Assembly: GCF_000949385.2 (NCBI RefSeq)
Contig: NZ_JYKO02000001.1
Span: 2,318,620-2,382,619, forward strand
Length of the DNA stretch: 64,000 nt
Direction: 5' to 3'
Origin: Pseudomonas sp. LFM046
GTDB lineage: Bacteria; Pseudomonadota; Gammaproteobacteria; Pseudomonadales; Pseudomonadaceae
Shown one piece after another: positions 63,891-64,000 of this stretch. The notes under the pieces were generated by a model that was not told the DNA's origin, searched no databases, and saw nothing but the letters and a program-made list of their open reading frames with translations. The position numbers and the translations under genes were made by a program. How positions within the stretch are numbered: the stretch's first letter is position 1; every line of letters begins with the position of its first letter.

Positions 63891-64000
63891 ATGACAATGA
63901 ACAATAACGCCGCCGCCGTACTGGACCTGATTCGCCAGCGCAAGGAGCGCCATGCCCTGCCTGGCGCTGCCTACAGCGCCGCCGAGGTGTATCGCCAGGA
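63891..64000 (+). CDS. N-terminus of a probable Rieske oxygenase alpha subunit, cut by window edge
   Basis: Only 36 codons are present: MTMNNNAAAVLDLIRQRKERHALPGAAYSAAEVYRQ. This resembles the N-termini of Rieske oxygenase alpha subunits of the betaine-demethylase type (such as GbcA), in which the segment 'R.R...LP...Y....V...D...I...EW' precedes the Rieske domain. GGAG stands 5 bases before the ATG. No cluster motif is in view, so the call rests on a short similarity seen by eye. Confidence 0.5.
   Translation, partial: MTMNNNAAAVLDLIRQRKERHALPGAAYSAAEVYRQ

Noticed and set aside
63891-64000. Naming the right-edge gene as gbcA
   Set aside because: Only 36 residues are visible and several betaine-type Rieske oxygenases share this kind of N-terminus.

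Overview
The window is high-GC gammaproteobacterial DNA and almost certainly comes from a Pseudomonas chromosome. The pointers are strongly GC-biased third codon positions, dispersed palindromes of the Pseudomonas type (TGTAGGGGCGAATGAATTCGCC and GTAGGRTGG families), the acyl-CoA gene order, and the quinohemoprotein amine dehydrogenase genes. The species cannot be fixed from sequence alone. I see no tRNA, rRNA, IS element, prophage or CRISPR array. It reads as a metabolic-versatility region: several catabolic modules, each with its own regulator, separated by repeats.

Layout. 1-6.3 kb: a cut UvrD-type helicase, gluconokinase, a TetR regulator, an Xre/RES toxin-antitoxin pair, a YbdK-type ligase and two tiny unknown genes. 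6.3-7 kb: an RsuA/RluF-like protein that lacks the usual catalytic Asp. 7.1-13.1 kb: 5-oxoprolinase genes pxpCBA with an MFS carrier, then a divergent LysR gene and a DUF1445 (D-glutamate cyclase-like) gene. 13.1-16.2 kb: small membrane proteins and a MerR-controlled set (DUF2938, flavodoxin-like reductase, DUF2798). 16.4-18.1 kb: an orphan minus-strand terminator and an orphan sensor kinase. 18.3-27.3 kb: a carnitine catabolic module (DmlR, D-malate/tartrate dehydrogenase, BCCT carrier, CntA, aldehyde dehydrogenase, CntB, HTH-PAS regulator). 27.4-33.9 kb: phenylethylamine/primary amine oxidation (aldehyde dehydrogenase, divergent QHNDH alpha, radical SAM, gamma, beta). 34.1-47.7 kb: two acyl-CoA ligases, an AraC regulator, a chemoreceptor, SDR, thiolase, two acyl-CoA dehydrogenases, enoyl-CoA hydratase and a LysR regulator. 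47.8-58.5 kb: TerC with a tiny coupled gene, a PstS-OmpA fusion behind a Pho box, YegP, XthA, a GNAT, and TamA-TamB. 58.6-64 kb: a second catabolic operon (lyase, FAD oxidoreductase, aldehyde dehydrogenase) with a LysR gene and the start of a probable Rieske oxygenase.

How the genes work together. The carnitine module reads as a complete route: import by BCCT, cleavage by CntAB to trimethylamine and malic semialdehyde, oxidation to malate by the aldehyde dehydrogenase, and oxidative decarboxylation of D-malate to pyruvate. The transporter and cntA share a 35-bp sequence element upstream, which I read as a common operator. The amine module makes a peptide-derived cofactor enzyme in the periplasm; its aldehyde product would be oxidised by the divergent dehydrogenase. 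The acyl-CoA genes supply the steps of a short or branched acyl-CoA beta-oxidation. The most promising leads are the shared carnitine operator with its HTH-PAS gene, the unassigned Rieske/lyase/FAD/ALDH cluster at the right edge, the catalytic-residue loss in the pseudouridine synthase homologue, and the orphan terminator that may end an unannotated small RNA.
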